Source of the DNA: Loripinus fragilis
Taxonomy: Eukaryota; Mollusca; Bivalvia; Lucinida; Lucinidae
Assembly (NCBI GenBank): GCA_964019695.1
Contig: CAXHUL010000214.1
Span: 1,178,001 to 1,242,000 of the forward strand
Length of the DNA: 64,000 nucleotides
Direction of reading: 5' to 3'
The position numbers and the translations under genes are program-made. Each line of letters starts with the position of its first letter. The stretch's first letter is position 1. Under the pieces are notes generated by a model. The model was given only the letters and a program-made list of their open reading frames with translations. It ran no database searches and had not been told where the DNA came from. Below, piece after piece: positions 39,101 to 51,300 of this stretch.

Positions 39101-40291
39101 GCTTCGGGGCGGCGGACTTCCACACCCCGATAACTCGGTATCGAAACATTGTTGCGGGCGGGTGCGCATGGCAATACCTGCGCCTCTGTTGGCCCTATCC
39201 GCGTGCAAAATCTAAAAGCGATCAGAGCCTTAGAAAGCTCGTACAACCGCTATCCCCATTTGCCTTGGGCCCTATGGGAAAACAGGAAATATCATAATTG
39301 CGGTCCGGGGCGCGCGCGCACAATGATAATTTTCACACCCGAGTAAGCTCTTTTATAGGTCAACATTTTGGAAAAAAAATTGGCTTGCTGCCCACAGCAG
39401 GAGCTGAGAACCATGCATTCGGAGGTTTTCACACCCCACCCACTAATGCCCTCAAAGTTTGAGAAAACGCGACCTTCGCGAAAAGCCCCGGAACCTATTG
39501 CAAAGTGATGAGCAGTGCCCAGGAGCACCTCTCAGTCATTTGCGCAAAATTCCTTCGGCTACAAGTGGCTCAAATAAGGGCGTGAAAATTGTGCCGAAAG
39601 CCCTTTCAGGGGCTATTGCTCGGCACTCGGGGGACGGAAAATTTTACGCAATGCCTCACAATGAAGCACTGGTCGGGGGCTAACTTCTGGCACCAGTTTC
39701 GAGCCCGTCCGTGAAAGTGACCCGCGCAATTTTTAGGCAGGGTCGGCTACTGTGGCCTAATGGGGCCTAATGGGAAGATCTTCTAATGCTCATAACTTTT
39801 TAATTTCCCGACGGAACGCTTCGAAATTTTCACCATTTGTAGATGGCCTCCATTACTACAAACTGATGCCCGTGTGGGCATGATGAAAATATTAGTTCGC
39901 GAGACGGAAGCGCGTAAAGCTTCGGGGCGGCGGACTTCCACACCCCGATAACTCGGTATCGAAACATTGTTGCGGGCGGGTGCGCATGGCAATACCTGCG
40001 CCTCTGTTGGCCCTATCCGCGTGCAAAATCTAAAAGCGATCAGAGCCTTAGAAAGCGCGTACAACCGCTTTCCCCATTTGCCTTGGGCCCTATGGGAAAA
40101 CAGGAAATATCATAATTGCGGTCCGGGGCGCGCGCGCACAATGATAATTTTCACACCCGAGTAAGCTCTTTTATAGGTCAACATTTTGGAAAAAAAATTG
40201 GCTTGCTGCCCACAGCAGGAGCTGAGAACCATGCATTCGGAGGTTTTCACACCCCACCCACTAATGCCCTCAAAGTTTGAGAAAACGCGAC

Positions 40292-42746
40292 CTTCGCGAA
40301 AAGCCCCGGAACCTATTGCAAAGTGATGAGCAGTGCCCAGGAGCACCTCTTAGTCATTTGCGCAAAATTCCTTCGGCTACAAGTGGCTCAAATAATGGCG
40401 TGAAAATTGTGCCGAAAGCCCTTTCAGGGGCTATTGCTCGGCACTCGGAGGACGGAAAATTTTACGCAATGCCTCACAATGAAGCACTGGTCGGGGGCTA
40501 AATTCTGGCACCAGTTTCGAGCCCGTCCGTGAAAGTGACCCGCGCAAGTTTTAGGCCGGGTCGGCTACTGTGGCCTAATGGGGCCTAATGGGAAGATCTT
40601 ATAATGCTCATAACTTTTTAATTTCCCGACGGAACGCTTTGAAATTTTCACCATTTGTAGACGGCCTCCCGTACTACAAACTGATGCCCGTGTGGGCATG
40701 ATGAAAATAGTAGTTCGCGAGACAGAAGCGCATAAAGCTTCGGGGCGGCGGACTTCCACACCCTGATAACTCGGTATCGAAACATTGTTGCGGGCGGGTG
40801 CGCATGGCAATACCTGCGCCTCTGTTGGCCCAATCCGCGTGCAAAATCTAAAAGCGATCAGAGCCTTAGAAAGCGCGTACAACCGCTTTCCCCATTTGCC
40901 TTGGGGCCTATGGGAAAACAGGAAATATCATAATTGCGGTCCGGGGCGCGCGCGCACAATGATAATTTTCACACCCGAGTAAGCTCTTTTATAGGTCAAC
41001 ATTTTAAAAAAAAAATTGGCTTGCTGCCCACAGCAGGAGCTGAGAACCATGCATTCGGAGGTTTTCACACCCCACCCACTAATGCCCTCAAAGTTTGAGA
41101 AAACGCGACCTTCGCGAAAAGCCCCAGAACCTATTGCAAAGTGATGAGCAGTGCCCAGGAGCACCTCTCAGTCATTTGCGCAAAATTCCTTCGGCTACAA
41201 GTGGCTCAAATAAGGGCGTGAAAATTGTGCCGAAAGCCCTTTCAGGGGCTATTGCTCGCACTCGGGGGACGGAAAATTTTACGCAATGCCTCACAATGAA
41301 GCACTGGTCGGGGACTAACTTCTGGCACCAGTTTCGAGCCCGTCCGTGAAAGTGACCCGCGCAAGTTTTAGGCCGGGTCCGCTACTGTGGCCTAATGGGG
41401 CCTAATGGGAAGATCTTCTAATGCTCATAACTTTTTAATTTCCTGACGGAACGCTTTGAAATTTTCACCATTTGTAGACGGCCTCCCGTACTACAAACTG
41501 ATGCCCGTGTGGGCATGATGAAAATAGTAGTTCGCGAGACGGAAGCGCGTAAAGCTTCGGGGCGGGGCGGACTTCCACACCCCGATAACTCGGTATCGAA
41601 ACATTGTTGCGGGCGGGTGCGCATGGCAATACCTGCGCCTCTGTTGGCCCTATCCGCGTGCAAAATCTAAAAGGGATCAGAGCCTTAAAAAGCGCGTACA
41701 ACCGCTATCCCCATTTGCCTTGGGCCCTATGAGAAAACAGGAAATATCATAATTGCGGTCCGGGGCGCGCGCGCACAATGATAATTTTCACACCCGAGTA
41801 AGCTCTTTTATAGGTCAACATTCTGGAAAAAAAATTGGCTTGCTGCCCACAGCAGGAGCTGAGAACCATGCATTCGGAGGTTTTCACACCCCACCCACTA
41901 ATGCCCTCAAAGTTTGAGAAAACGCGACCTTCGCGAAAAGCCCCGGAAAATATTGCAAAGTGATGAGCAGTGCCCAGGAGCACCTCTCAGTCATTTGCGC
42001 AAAATTCCTTCGGCTACAAGTGGCTCAAATAAGGGCGTGAAAATTGTGCCGAAAGCCCTTTCAGGGGCTATTGCTCGGCACTCGGGGGACGGAAAATTTT
42101 ACGTAATGCCTCACAATGAAGCACTGGTCGGGGACTAACTTCTGGCACCAGTTTCGAGCCCGTCCGTGAAAGTGACCCGCGCAAGTTTTAGGCCGGGTCG
42201 GCTACTGTGGCCTAATGGGGCCTAATGGGAAGATCTTCTAATGCTCATAACTTTTTAATTTCCCGACGGAACGCTTTGAAATTTTCACCATTTGTAGGCG
42301 GCCTCCCGTACTACAAACTGATGCCCGTGTGGGCATGATGAAAATAGTAGTTCGCGAGACGGAAGCGCGTAAAGCTTCGGGGCGGCGGACTTCCACACCC
42401 CGATAACTCGGTATCAAAACATTGTTGCGGGCGGGTGCGCATGGCAATACCTGCGCCTCTGTTGGCCCTATCAGCGTGCAAAATCTAAAAGCGATCAGAG
42501 CCTTAGAAAGCGCGTACAACCGCTATCCCCATTTGCCTTGGGCCCTATGGGAAAACAGGAAATATCATAATTGCGGTCCGGGGCGCGCGCGCACAATGAT
42601 AATTTTCACACCCGAGTAAGCTCTTTTATAGGTCAACATTTTGGAAAAAAAATTGGCTTGCTGCCCACAGCAGGAGCTGAGAACCATGCATTCAGAGGTT
42701 TTCACACCCCACCCACTAATGCCCTCAAAGTTTGAGAAAACGCGAC
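40292..42746 (+). repeat. Internal three-monomer duplication, copy 1 (2,455 bp)
   Basis: Variants in this segment recur 2,455 bp later, including CCTCTTAGTC (40,348/42,803), AATAATGGCG, CACTCGGAGGACGG, CTAAATTCTGG, GACAGAAGCGCATAAAGC, TTTTAAAAAAAAAATTGG, GCTCGCACTCGG, the GG insertion GGCGGGGCGGAC (about 41,565/44,020), CATTCTGG and GGAAAATATTGC. The junction falls between GCATTCAGAGG (about 42,693), which belongs to the last monomer, and CCTCTTAGTC (42,803), which belongs to the first. One private change, CTTATAATGC near 40,601, marks this copy. Confidence 0.9.
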
Positions 42747-45201
42747 CTTCGCGAAAAGCCCCGGAACCTATTGCAAAGTGATGAGCAGTGCCCAGGAGCA
42801 CCTCTTAGTCATTTGCGCAAAATTCCTTCGGCTACAAGTGGCTCAAATAATGGCGTGAAAATTGTGCCGAAAGCCCTTTCAGGGGCTATTGCTCGGCACT
42901 CGGAGGACGGAAAATTTTACGCAATGCCTCACAATGAAGCACTGGTCGGGGGCTAAATTCTGGCACCAGTTTCGAGCCCGTCCGTGAAAGTGACCCGCGC
43001 AAGTTTTAGGCCGGGTCGGCTACTGTGGCCTAATGGGGCCTAATGGGAAGATCTTCTAATGCTCATAACTTTTTAATTTCCCGACGGAACGCTTTGAAAT
43101 TTTCACCATTTGTAGACGGCCTCCCGTACTACAAACTGATGCCCGTGTGGGCATGATGAAAATAGTAGTTCGCGAGACAGAAGCGCATAAAGCTTCGGGG
43201 CGGCGGACTTCCACACCCTGATAACTCGGTATCGAAACATTGTTGCGGGCGGGTGCGCATGGCAATACCTGCGCCTCTGTTGGCCCAATCCGCGTGCAAA
43301 ATCTAAAAGCGATCAGAGCCTTAGAAAGCGCGTACAACCGCTTTCCCCATTTGCCTTGGGGCCTATGGGAAAACAGGAAATATCATAATTGCGGTCCGGG
43401 GCGCGCGCGCACAATGATAATTTTCACACCCGAGTAAGCTCTTTTATAGGTCAACATTTTAAAAAAAAAATTGGCTTGCTGCCCACAGCAGGAGCTGAGA
43501 ACCATGCATTCGGAGGTTTTCACACCCCACCCACTAATGCCCTCAAAGTTTGAGAAAACGCGACCTTCGCGAAAAGCCCCAGAACCTATTGCAAAGTGAT
43601 GAGCAGTGCCCAGGAGCACCTCTCAGTCATTTGCGCAAAATTCCTTCGGCTACAAGTGGCTCAAATAAGGGCGTGAAAATTGTGCCGAAAGCCCTTTCAG
43701 GGGCTATTGCTCGCACTCGGGGGACGGAAAATTTTACGCAATGCCTCACAATGAAGCACTGGTCGGGGACTAACTTCTGGCACCAGTTTCGAGCCCGTCC
43801 GTGAAAGTGACCCGCGCAAGTTTTAGGCCGGGTCCGCTACTGTGGCCTAATGGGGCCTAATGGGAAGATCTTCTAATGCTCATAACTTTTTAATTTCCTG
43901 ACGGAACGCTTTGAAATTTTCACCATTTGTAGACGGCCTCCCGTACTACAAACTGATGCCCGTGTGGGCATGATGAAAATAGTAGTTCGCGAGACGGAAG
44001 CGCGTAAAGCTTCGGGGCGGGGCGGACTTCCACACCCCGATAACTCGGTATCGAAACATTGTTGCGGGCGGGTGCGCATGGCAATACCTGCGCCTCTGTT
44101 GGCCCTATCCGCGTGCAAAATCTAAAAGGGATCAGAGCCTTAAAAAGCGCGTACAACCGCTATCCCCATTTGCCTTGGGCCCTATGAGAAAACAGGAAAT
44201 ATCATAATTGCGGTCCGGGGCGCGCGCGCACAATGATAATTTTCACACCCGAGTAAGCTCTTTTATAGGTCAACATTCTGGAAAAAAAATTGGCTTGCTG
44301 CCCACAGCAGGAGCTGAGAACCATGCATTCGGAGGTTTTCACACCCCACCCACTAATGCCCTCAAAGTTTGAGAAAACGCGACCTTCGCGAAAAGCCCCG
44401 GAAAATATTGCAAAGTGATGAGCAGTGCCCAGGAGCACCTCTCAGTCATTTGCGCAAAATTCCTTCGGCTACAAGTGGCTCAAATAAGGGCGTGAAAATT
44501 GTGCCGAAAGCCCTTTCAGGGGCTATTGCTCGGCACTCGGGGGACGGAAAATTTTACGTAATGCCTCACAATGAAGCACTGGTCGGGGACTAACTTCTGG
44601 CACCAGTTTCGAGCCCGTCCGTGAAAGTGACCCGCGCAAGTTTTAGGCCGGGTCGGCTACTGTGGCCTAATGGGGCCTAATGGGAAGATCTTCTAATGCT
44701 CATAACTTTTTAATTTCCCGACGGAACGCTTTGAAATTTTCACCATTTGTAGGCGGCCTCCCGTACTACAAACTGATGCCCGTGTGGGCATGATGAAAAT
44801 AGTAGTTCGCGAGACGGAAGCGCGTAAAGCTTCGGGGCGGCGGACTTCCACACCCCGATAACTCGGTATCAAAACATTGTTGCGGGCGGGTGCGCATGGC
44901 AATACCTGCGCCTCTGTTGGCCCTATCAGCGTGCAAAATCTAAAAGCGATCAGAGCCTTAGAAAGCGCGTACAACCGCTATCCCCATTTGCCTTGGGCCC
45001 TATGGGAAAACAGGAAATATCATAATTGCGGTCCGGGGCGCGCGCGCACAATGATAATTTTCACACCCGAGTAAGCTCTTTTATAGGTCAACATTTTGGA
45101 AAAAAAATTGGCTTGCTGCCCACAGCAGGAGCTGAGAACCATGCATTCAGAGGTTTTCACACCCCACCCACTAATGCCCTCAAAGTTTGAGAAAACGCGA
45201 C
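42747..45201 (+). repeat. Internal three-monomer duplication, copy 2 (2,455 bp)
   Basis: This is a near-perfect second copy of the previous 2,455 bp. The only difference I found inside the pair is at about 40,601/43,056. After GCATTCAGAGG near 45,148 the array continues with CCTCTCAGTC and GGCTGAAATAAGG. This matches the arrangement in the second nine-monomer unit (52.5-52.7 kb), which confirms where the extra three monomers end. Confidence 0.9.
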
Positions 45202-48200
45202 CTTCGCGAAAAGCCCCGGAACCTATTGCAAAGTGATGAGCAGTGCCCAGGAGCACCTCTCAGTCATTTGCGCAAAATTCCTTCGGCTACAAGTGGCTGA
45301 AATAAGGGCATGAAAATTGTGCCGAAAGCCCTTTCAGGGGCTATTGCACGGCACTCGGGGGACGGAAAATTTTACGCAATGCCTCACAATGAAGCACTGG
45401 TCGGGGGCTAACTTCTGGCACCAGTTTCGAGCCCGTCCGTAAAAGTGACCTGCGCAAGTTTTAGGCCGGGTCGGCTACTGTGGCCTAATGGGGCCTAATG
45501 GGAAGATCTTCTAATGCTCATAACTTTTTAATTTCCCGACGGAACGCTTTGAAATTTTCACCATTTGTAGACGGCCTCCCGTACTACAAACTGATGCCCG
45601 TGTGGGCATGATGAAAATAGTAGTTCGCGAGACAGAAGCGCGTAAAGCTTCGGGGCGGCGGACTTCCACACCCCGATAACTCGGTATCGAAACATTGTTG
45701 CGGGCGGGTGCGCATGGCAATACCTGCGCCTCTGTTGGCCCTATCTGCGTGCAAAATCTAAAAGCAATCAGAGCCTTAGAAAGCGCGTACAACCGCTATC
45801 CCCATTTGCCTTGGGCCCTATGGGAAAACAGGAAATATCATAATTGCGGTCCGGGGCGCGCGCGCACAATGATAATTTTCACACCCGAGTAAGCTCTTTT
45901 ATAGGTCAACATTTTGGAAAAAAAATTGGCTTGCTGCCCACAGCAGGAGCTGAGAACCATGCATTCGGAGGTTTTCACACCCCACCCACTAATGCCCTCA
46001 AAGTTTGAGAAAACGCGACCTTCGTGAAAAGCCCCGGAACCTATTGCAAAGTGATGAGCAGTGCCCAGGAGCACCTCTCAGTCATTTGCGCAAAATTCCT
46101 TCGGCTACAAGTGGCTCAAATAAGGGCGTGAAAATTGTGCCGAAAGCCCTTTCAGGGGCTATTGCTCGGCACTCGGGGGACGGAAAATTTTACGCAATGC
46201 CTCACAATGAAGCACTGGTCGGGGGCTAACTTCTGGCACCAGTTTCGAGCCCGTCCGTGAAAGTGACCCGCGCAAGTTTTAGGCCGGGTCGGCTACTGTG
46301 GCCTAATGGGGCCTAATGGGAAGATCTTCTTATGCTCATAACTTTTTAATTTCCCGACGGAACGCTTTGAAATTTTCACCATTTGTAGACGGCCTCCCGT
46401 ACTACAAACTGATGCCCGTGCGGGCATGATGAAAATAGTAGTTCGCGAGACGGAAGCGCGTAAAGCTTCGGGGCGGCGGACTTCCACACCCCGATAACTC
46501 GGTATCGAAACATTGTTGCGGGTGGGTGCGCATGGCAATACCTGCTCCTCTGTTGGCCCTAACCGCGTGCAAAATCTAAAAGCGATCAGAGCCTTAGAAA
46601 GCGCGTACAACCGCTATTCCCATTTGCCTTGGGCCCTATGGGAAAACAGGAAATATCATAATTGCGGTCCCGGGCACGCGCGCACAATGATAATTTTCAC
46701 ACCCGAGTAAGCTCTTTTATAGGTCAACATTTTGGAAAAAAAATTGGCTTGCTGCCCACAGCAGGAGCTGAGAACCATGCATTCGGAGGTTTTCACACCT
46801 CACCCACTAATGCCCTCAAAGTTTGAGAAAACACGACCTTCGCGAAAAGCCCCGGAACCTATTGCAAAGTGATGAGCAGTGCCCAGGAGCACCTCTCAGT
46901 CATTTGCGCAAAATTCCTTCGGCTACAAGTGGCTCAAATAAGGACGTGAAAATTGTGCCGAAAGCCCTTTCAGGGGCTATTGCTCGGCACTCGGGGGACG
47001 GAAAATTTTACGCAATGCCTCACAATGAAGCACTGGTCGGGGGCTTACTTCTGGCACCAGTTTCGAGCACGTCCGTGAAAGTGACCCGCGCAAGTTTTAG
47101 GCCGGGTCGGCTACTGTGGCCTAATGGGGCCTAATGGGAAGATCTTCTAATGCTCATAACTTTTTAATTTCCCGACGGAACGCTTTGAAATTTTCACCAT
47201 TTGTAGACGGCCTCCCGTACTACAAACTGATGCCCGTGTGGGCATGATGAAAATAGTAGTTCGCGAGACGGAAGCGCGTAAAGCTTCGGGGCGGCGGACT
47301 TCCACACCCCGATAACTCGGTATCGAAACATTGTTGCGGGCGGGTGCACATGGCAATACCTGCGCCTCTGTTGGCCCTATCCGCGTGCAAAATCTAAAAG
47401 CGATCAGAGGCTTAGAAAGCGCGTACAACCGCTATCCCCATTTGCCTTGGGCCCTATGGGAAAACAGGAAATATCATAATTGCGGTCCGGGGCGCGCGCG
47501 CACAATGATAATTTTCACACCCAAGTAAGCTCTTTTATAGGTCAACATTTTGGAAAAAAAATTGGCTTGCTGCCCACAGCAGGAGCTGAGAACCATGCAT
47601 TCGGAGGTTTTCACACCCCACCCACTAATGCCCTCAAAGTTTGAGAAAACGCGACCTTCGCGAAAAGCCCCGGAACCTATTGCAAAGTGATGAGCAGTGC
47701 CCAGGAGCACCTCTCAGTCATTTGCGCAAAATTCCTTCGGCTACAAGTGGCTCAAATAAGGGCGTGAAAATTGTGCCGAAAGCCCTTTCAGGGGCTATTG
47801 CTCGGCACTCGGGGGACGGAAAATTTTACGCAATGCCTCACAATGAAGCACTGGTCGGGGGCTAACTTCTGGCACCAGTTTCGAGCCCGTCTGTGAAAGT
47901 GACCCGCGCAAGTTTTAGGCCGGGTCGGCTACTGTGGCCTAATGGGGCCTAATGGGAAGATCTTCTAATGCTCATAACTTTTTAATTTCCCAACGGAACG
48001 CTTTGAAATTTTCACCATTTGTAGACGGCCTCCCGTACTACAAACTGATGCCCGTGTGGGCATGATAAAAATAGTAGTTCGCGAGACGGAAGCGCGTAAA
48101 GCTTCAGGGCGGCGGACTTCCACACCCCGATAACTCGGTATCGAAACATTGTTGCGGGCGGGTGCGCATGGCAATACCTGTGCCTCTGTTGGCCCTATCC

Positions 48201-48331
48201 GCGTGCAAAATCTAAAAGCGATCAGAGCCTTAGAAAGCGCGTACAACCGCTATCCCCATTTGCCTTGGGCCCTATGGGAAAACAGGAAATATCATAATTG
48301 CGGTCCGGGGCGCGCGCGCACAATGATAATT

Positions 48332-51300
48332 TTCACACCCGAGTAAGCTCTTTTATAGGTCAACATTTTGGAAAAAAAATTGGCTTGCTGCCCACAGCAG
48401 GAGCTGAGAACCATGCATTCGGAGGTTTTCACACCCCACCCACTAATGCCTCAAAGTTTGAGAAAACGTGACCTTCGCGAAAAGCCCCGGAACCTATTGC
48501 AAAGTGATGAGCAGTGCCCAGGAGCACCTCTCAGTCATTTGCGCAAAATTCCTTTGGCTACAAGTGGCTCAAATAAGGGCGTGAAAATTGTGCCGAAAGC
48601 CCTTTCAGGGGCTATTGCTCGGCACTCGGGGGACGGAAAATTTCACGCAATGCCTCACAATGAAGCACTGGTCGGGGGCTAACTTCTGGCACCAGTTTCG
48701 AGCCCGTCCGTGAAAGTGACCCGCACAAGTATTAGGCAGGGTCGGCTACTGTGGCCTAATGGGGCCTAATGGGAAGATCTTCTAATGCTCATAACTTTTT
48801 AATTTCCCGACGGAACGCTTCGAAATTTTCACCATTTGTAGATGGCCTCCATTACTACAAACTGATGCCCGTGTGGGCATGATGAAAATATTAGTTCGCG
48901 AGACGGAAGCGCGTAAAGCTTCGGGGCGGCGGACTTCCACACCCCGATAACTCGGTATCGAAACATTGTTGCGGGCGGGTGCGCATGGCAATACCTGCGC
49001 CTCTGTTGGCCCTATCCGCGTGCAAAATCTAAAAGCGATCAGAGCCTTAGAAAGCTCGTACAACCGCTATCCCCATTTGCCTTGGGCCCTATGGGAAAAC
49101 AGGAAATATCATAATTGCGGTCCGGGGCGCGCGCGCACAATGATAATTTTCACACCCGAGTAAGCTCTTTTATAGGTCAACATTTTGGAAAAAAAATTGG
49201 CTTGCTGCCCACAGCAGGAGCTGAGAACCATGCATTCGGAGGTTTTCACACCCCACCCACTAATGCCCTCAAAGTTTGAGAAAACGCGACCTTCGCGAAA
49301 AGCCCCGGAACCTATTGCAAAGTGATGAGCAGTGCCCAGGAGCACCTCTCAGTCATTTGCGCAAAATTCCTTCGGCTACAAGTGGCTCAAATAAGGGCGT
49401 GAAAATTGTGCCGAAAGCCCTTTCAGGGGCTATTGCTCGGCACTCGGGGGACGGAAAATTTTACGCAATGCCTCACAATGAAGCACTGGTCGGGGGCTAA
49501 CTTCTGGCACCAGTTTCGAGCCCGTCCGTGAAAGTGACCCGCGCAATTTTTAGGCAGGGTCGGCTACTGTGGCCTAATGGGGCCTAATGGGAAGATCTTC
49601 TAATGCTCATAACTTTTTAATTTCCCGACGGAACGCTTCGAAATTTTCACCATTTGTAGATGGCCTCCATTACTACAAACTGATGCCCGTGTGGGCATGA
49701 TGAAAATATTAGTTCGCGAGACGGAAGCGCGTAAAGCTTCGGGGCGGCGGACTTCCACACCCCGATAACTCGGTATCGAAACATTGTTGCGGGCGGGTGC
49801 GCATGGCAATACCTGCGCCTCTGTTGGCCCTATCCGCGTGCAAAATCTAAAAGCGATCAGAGCCTTAGAAAGCGCGTACAACCGCTTTCCCCATTTGCCT
49901 TGGGCCCTATGGGAAAACAGGAAATATCATAATTGCGGTCCGGGGCGCGCGCGCACAATGATAATTTTCACACCCGAGTAAGCTCTTTTATAGGTCAACA
50001 TTTTGGAAAAAAAATTGGCTTGCTGCCCACAGCAGGAGCTGAGAACCATGCATTCGGAGGTTTTCACACCCCACCCACTAATGCCCTCAAAGTTTGAGAA
50101 AACGCGACCTTCGCGAAAAGCCCCGGAACCTATTGCAAAGTGATGAGCAGTGCCCAGGAGCACCTCTTAGTCATTTGCGCAAAATTCCTTCGGCTACAAG
50201 TGGCTCAAATAATGGCGTGAAAATTGTGCCGAAAGCCCTTTCAGGGGCTATTGCTCGGCACTCGGAGGACGGAAAATTTTACGCAATGCCTCACAATGAA
50301 GCACTGGTCGGGGGCTAAATTCTGGCACCAGTTTCGAGCCCGTCCGTGAAAGTGACCCGCGCAAGTTTTAGGCCGGGTCGGCTACTGTGGCCTAATGGGG
50401 CCTAATGGGAAGATCTTCTAATGCTCATAACTTTTTAATTTCCCGACGGAACGCTTTGAAATTTTCACCATTTGTAGACGGCCTCCCGTACTACAAACTG
50501 ATGCCCGTGTGGGCATGATGAAAATAGTAGTTCGCGAGACAGAAGCGCATAAAGCTTCGGGGCGGCGGACTTCCACACCCTGATAACTCGGTATCGAAAC
50601 ATTGTTGCGGGCGGGTGCGCATGGCAATACCTGCGCCTCTGTTGGCCCAATCCGCGTGCAAAATCTAAAAGCGATCAGAGCCTTAGAAAGCGCGTACAAC
50701 CGCTTTCCCCATTTGCCTTGGGGCCTATGGGAAAACAGGAAATATCATAATTGCGGTCCGGGGCGCGCGCGCACAATGATAATTTTCACACCCGAGTAAG
50801 CTCTTTTATAGGTCAACATTTTAAAAAAAAAATTGGCTTGCTGCCCACAGCAGGAGCTGAGAACCATGCATTCGGAGGTTTTCACACCCCACCCACTAAT
50901 GCCCTCAAAGTTTGAGAAAACGCGACCTTCGCGAAAAGCCCCAGAACCTATTGCAAAGTGATGAGCAGTGCCCAGGAGCACCTCTCAGTCATTTGCGCAA
51001 AATTCCTTCGGCTACAAGTGGCTCAAATAAGGGCGTGAAAATTGTGCCGAAAGCCCTTTCAGGGGCTATTGCTCGCACTCGGGGGACGGAAAATTTTACG
51101 CAATGCCTCACAATGAAGCACTGGTCGGGGACTAACTTCTGGCACCAGTTTCGAGCCCGTCCGTGAAAGTGACCCGCGCAAGTTTTAGGCCGGGTCCGCT
51201 ACTGTGGCCTAATGGGGCCTAATGGGAAGATCTTCTAATGCTCATAACTTTTTAATTTCCTGACGGAACGCTTTGAAATTTTCACCATTTGTAGACGGCC

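Larger units (their letters stand above)
38515..48331 (+). repeat. Higher-order repeat copy 1, enlarged to twelve monomers (9,817 bp)
   Basis: From about 38.5 kb the variant series matches the series starting about 48.3 kb, at an offset of 9,817 bp up to about 42.7 kb and 7,360 bp after about 45.2 kb. Shared marks include the one-base deletion ATGCCTCAAAG (38,630/48,447), AACGTGACC, AAATTTCACGC, TATTAGGCAGGG, CTTCGAAATTTTC with GATGGCCTCCATTAC, ATATTAGTTCG and TTTTAAAAAAAAAATTGG. The change of offset is explained by the internal three-monomer duplication annotated separately. The left limit lies between 38,399 (CTGAAAG not shared) and 38,630. Confidence 0.88.
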
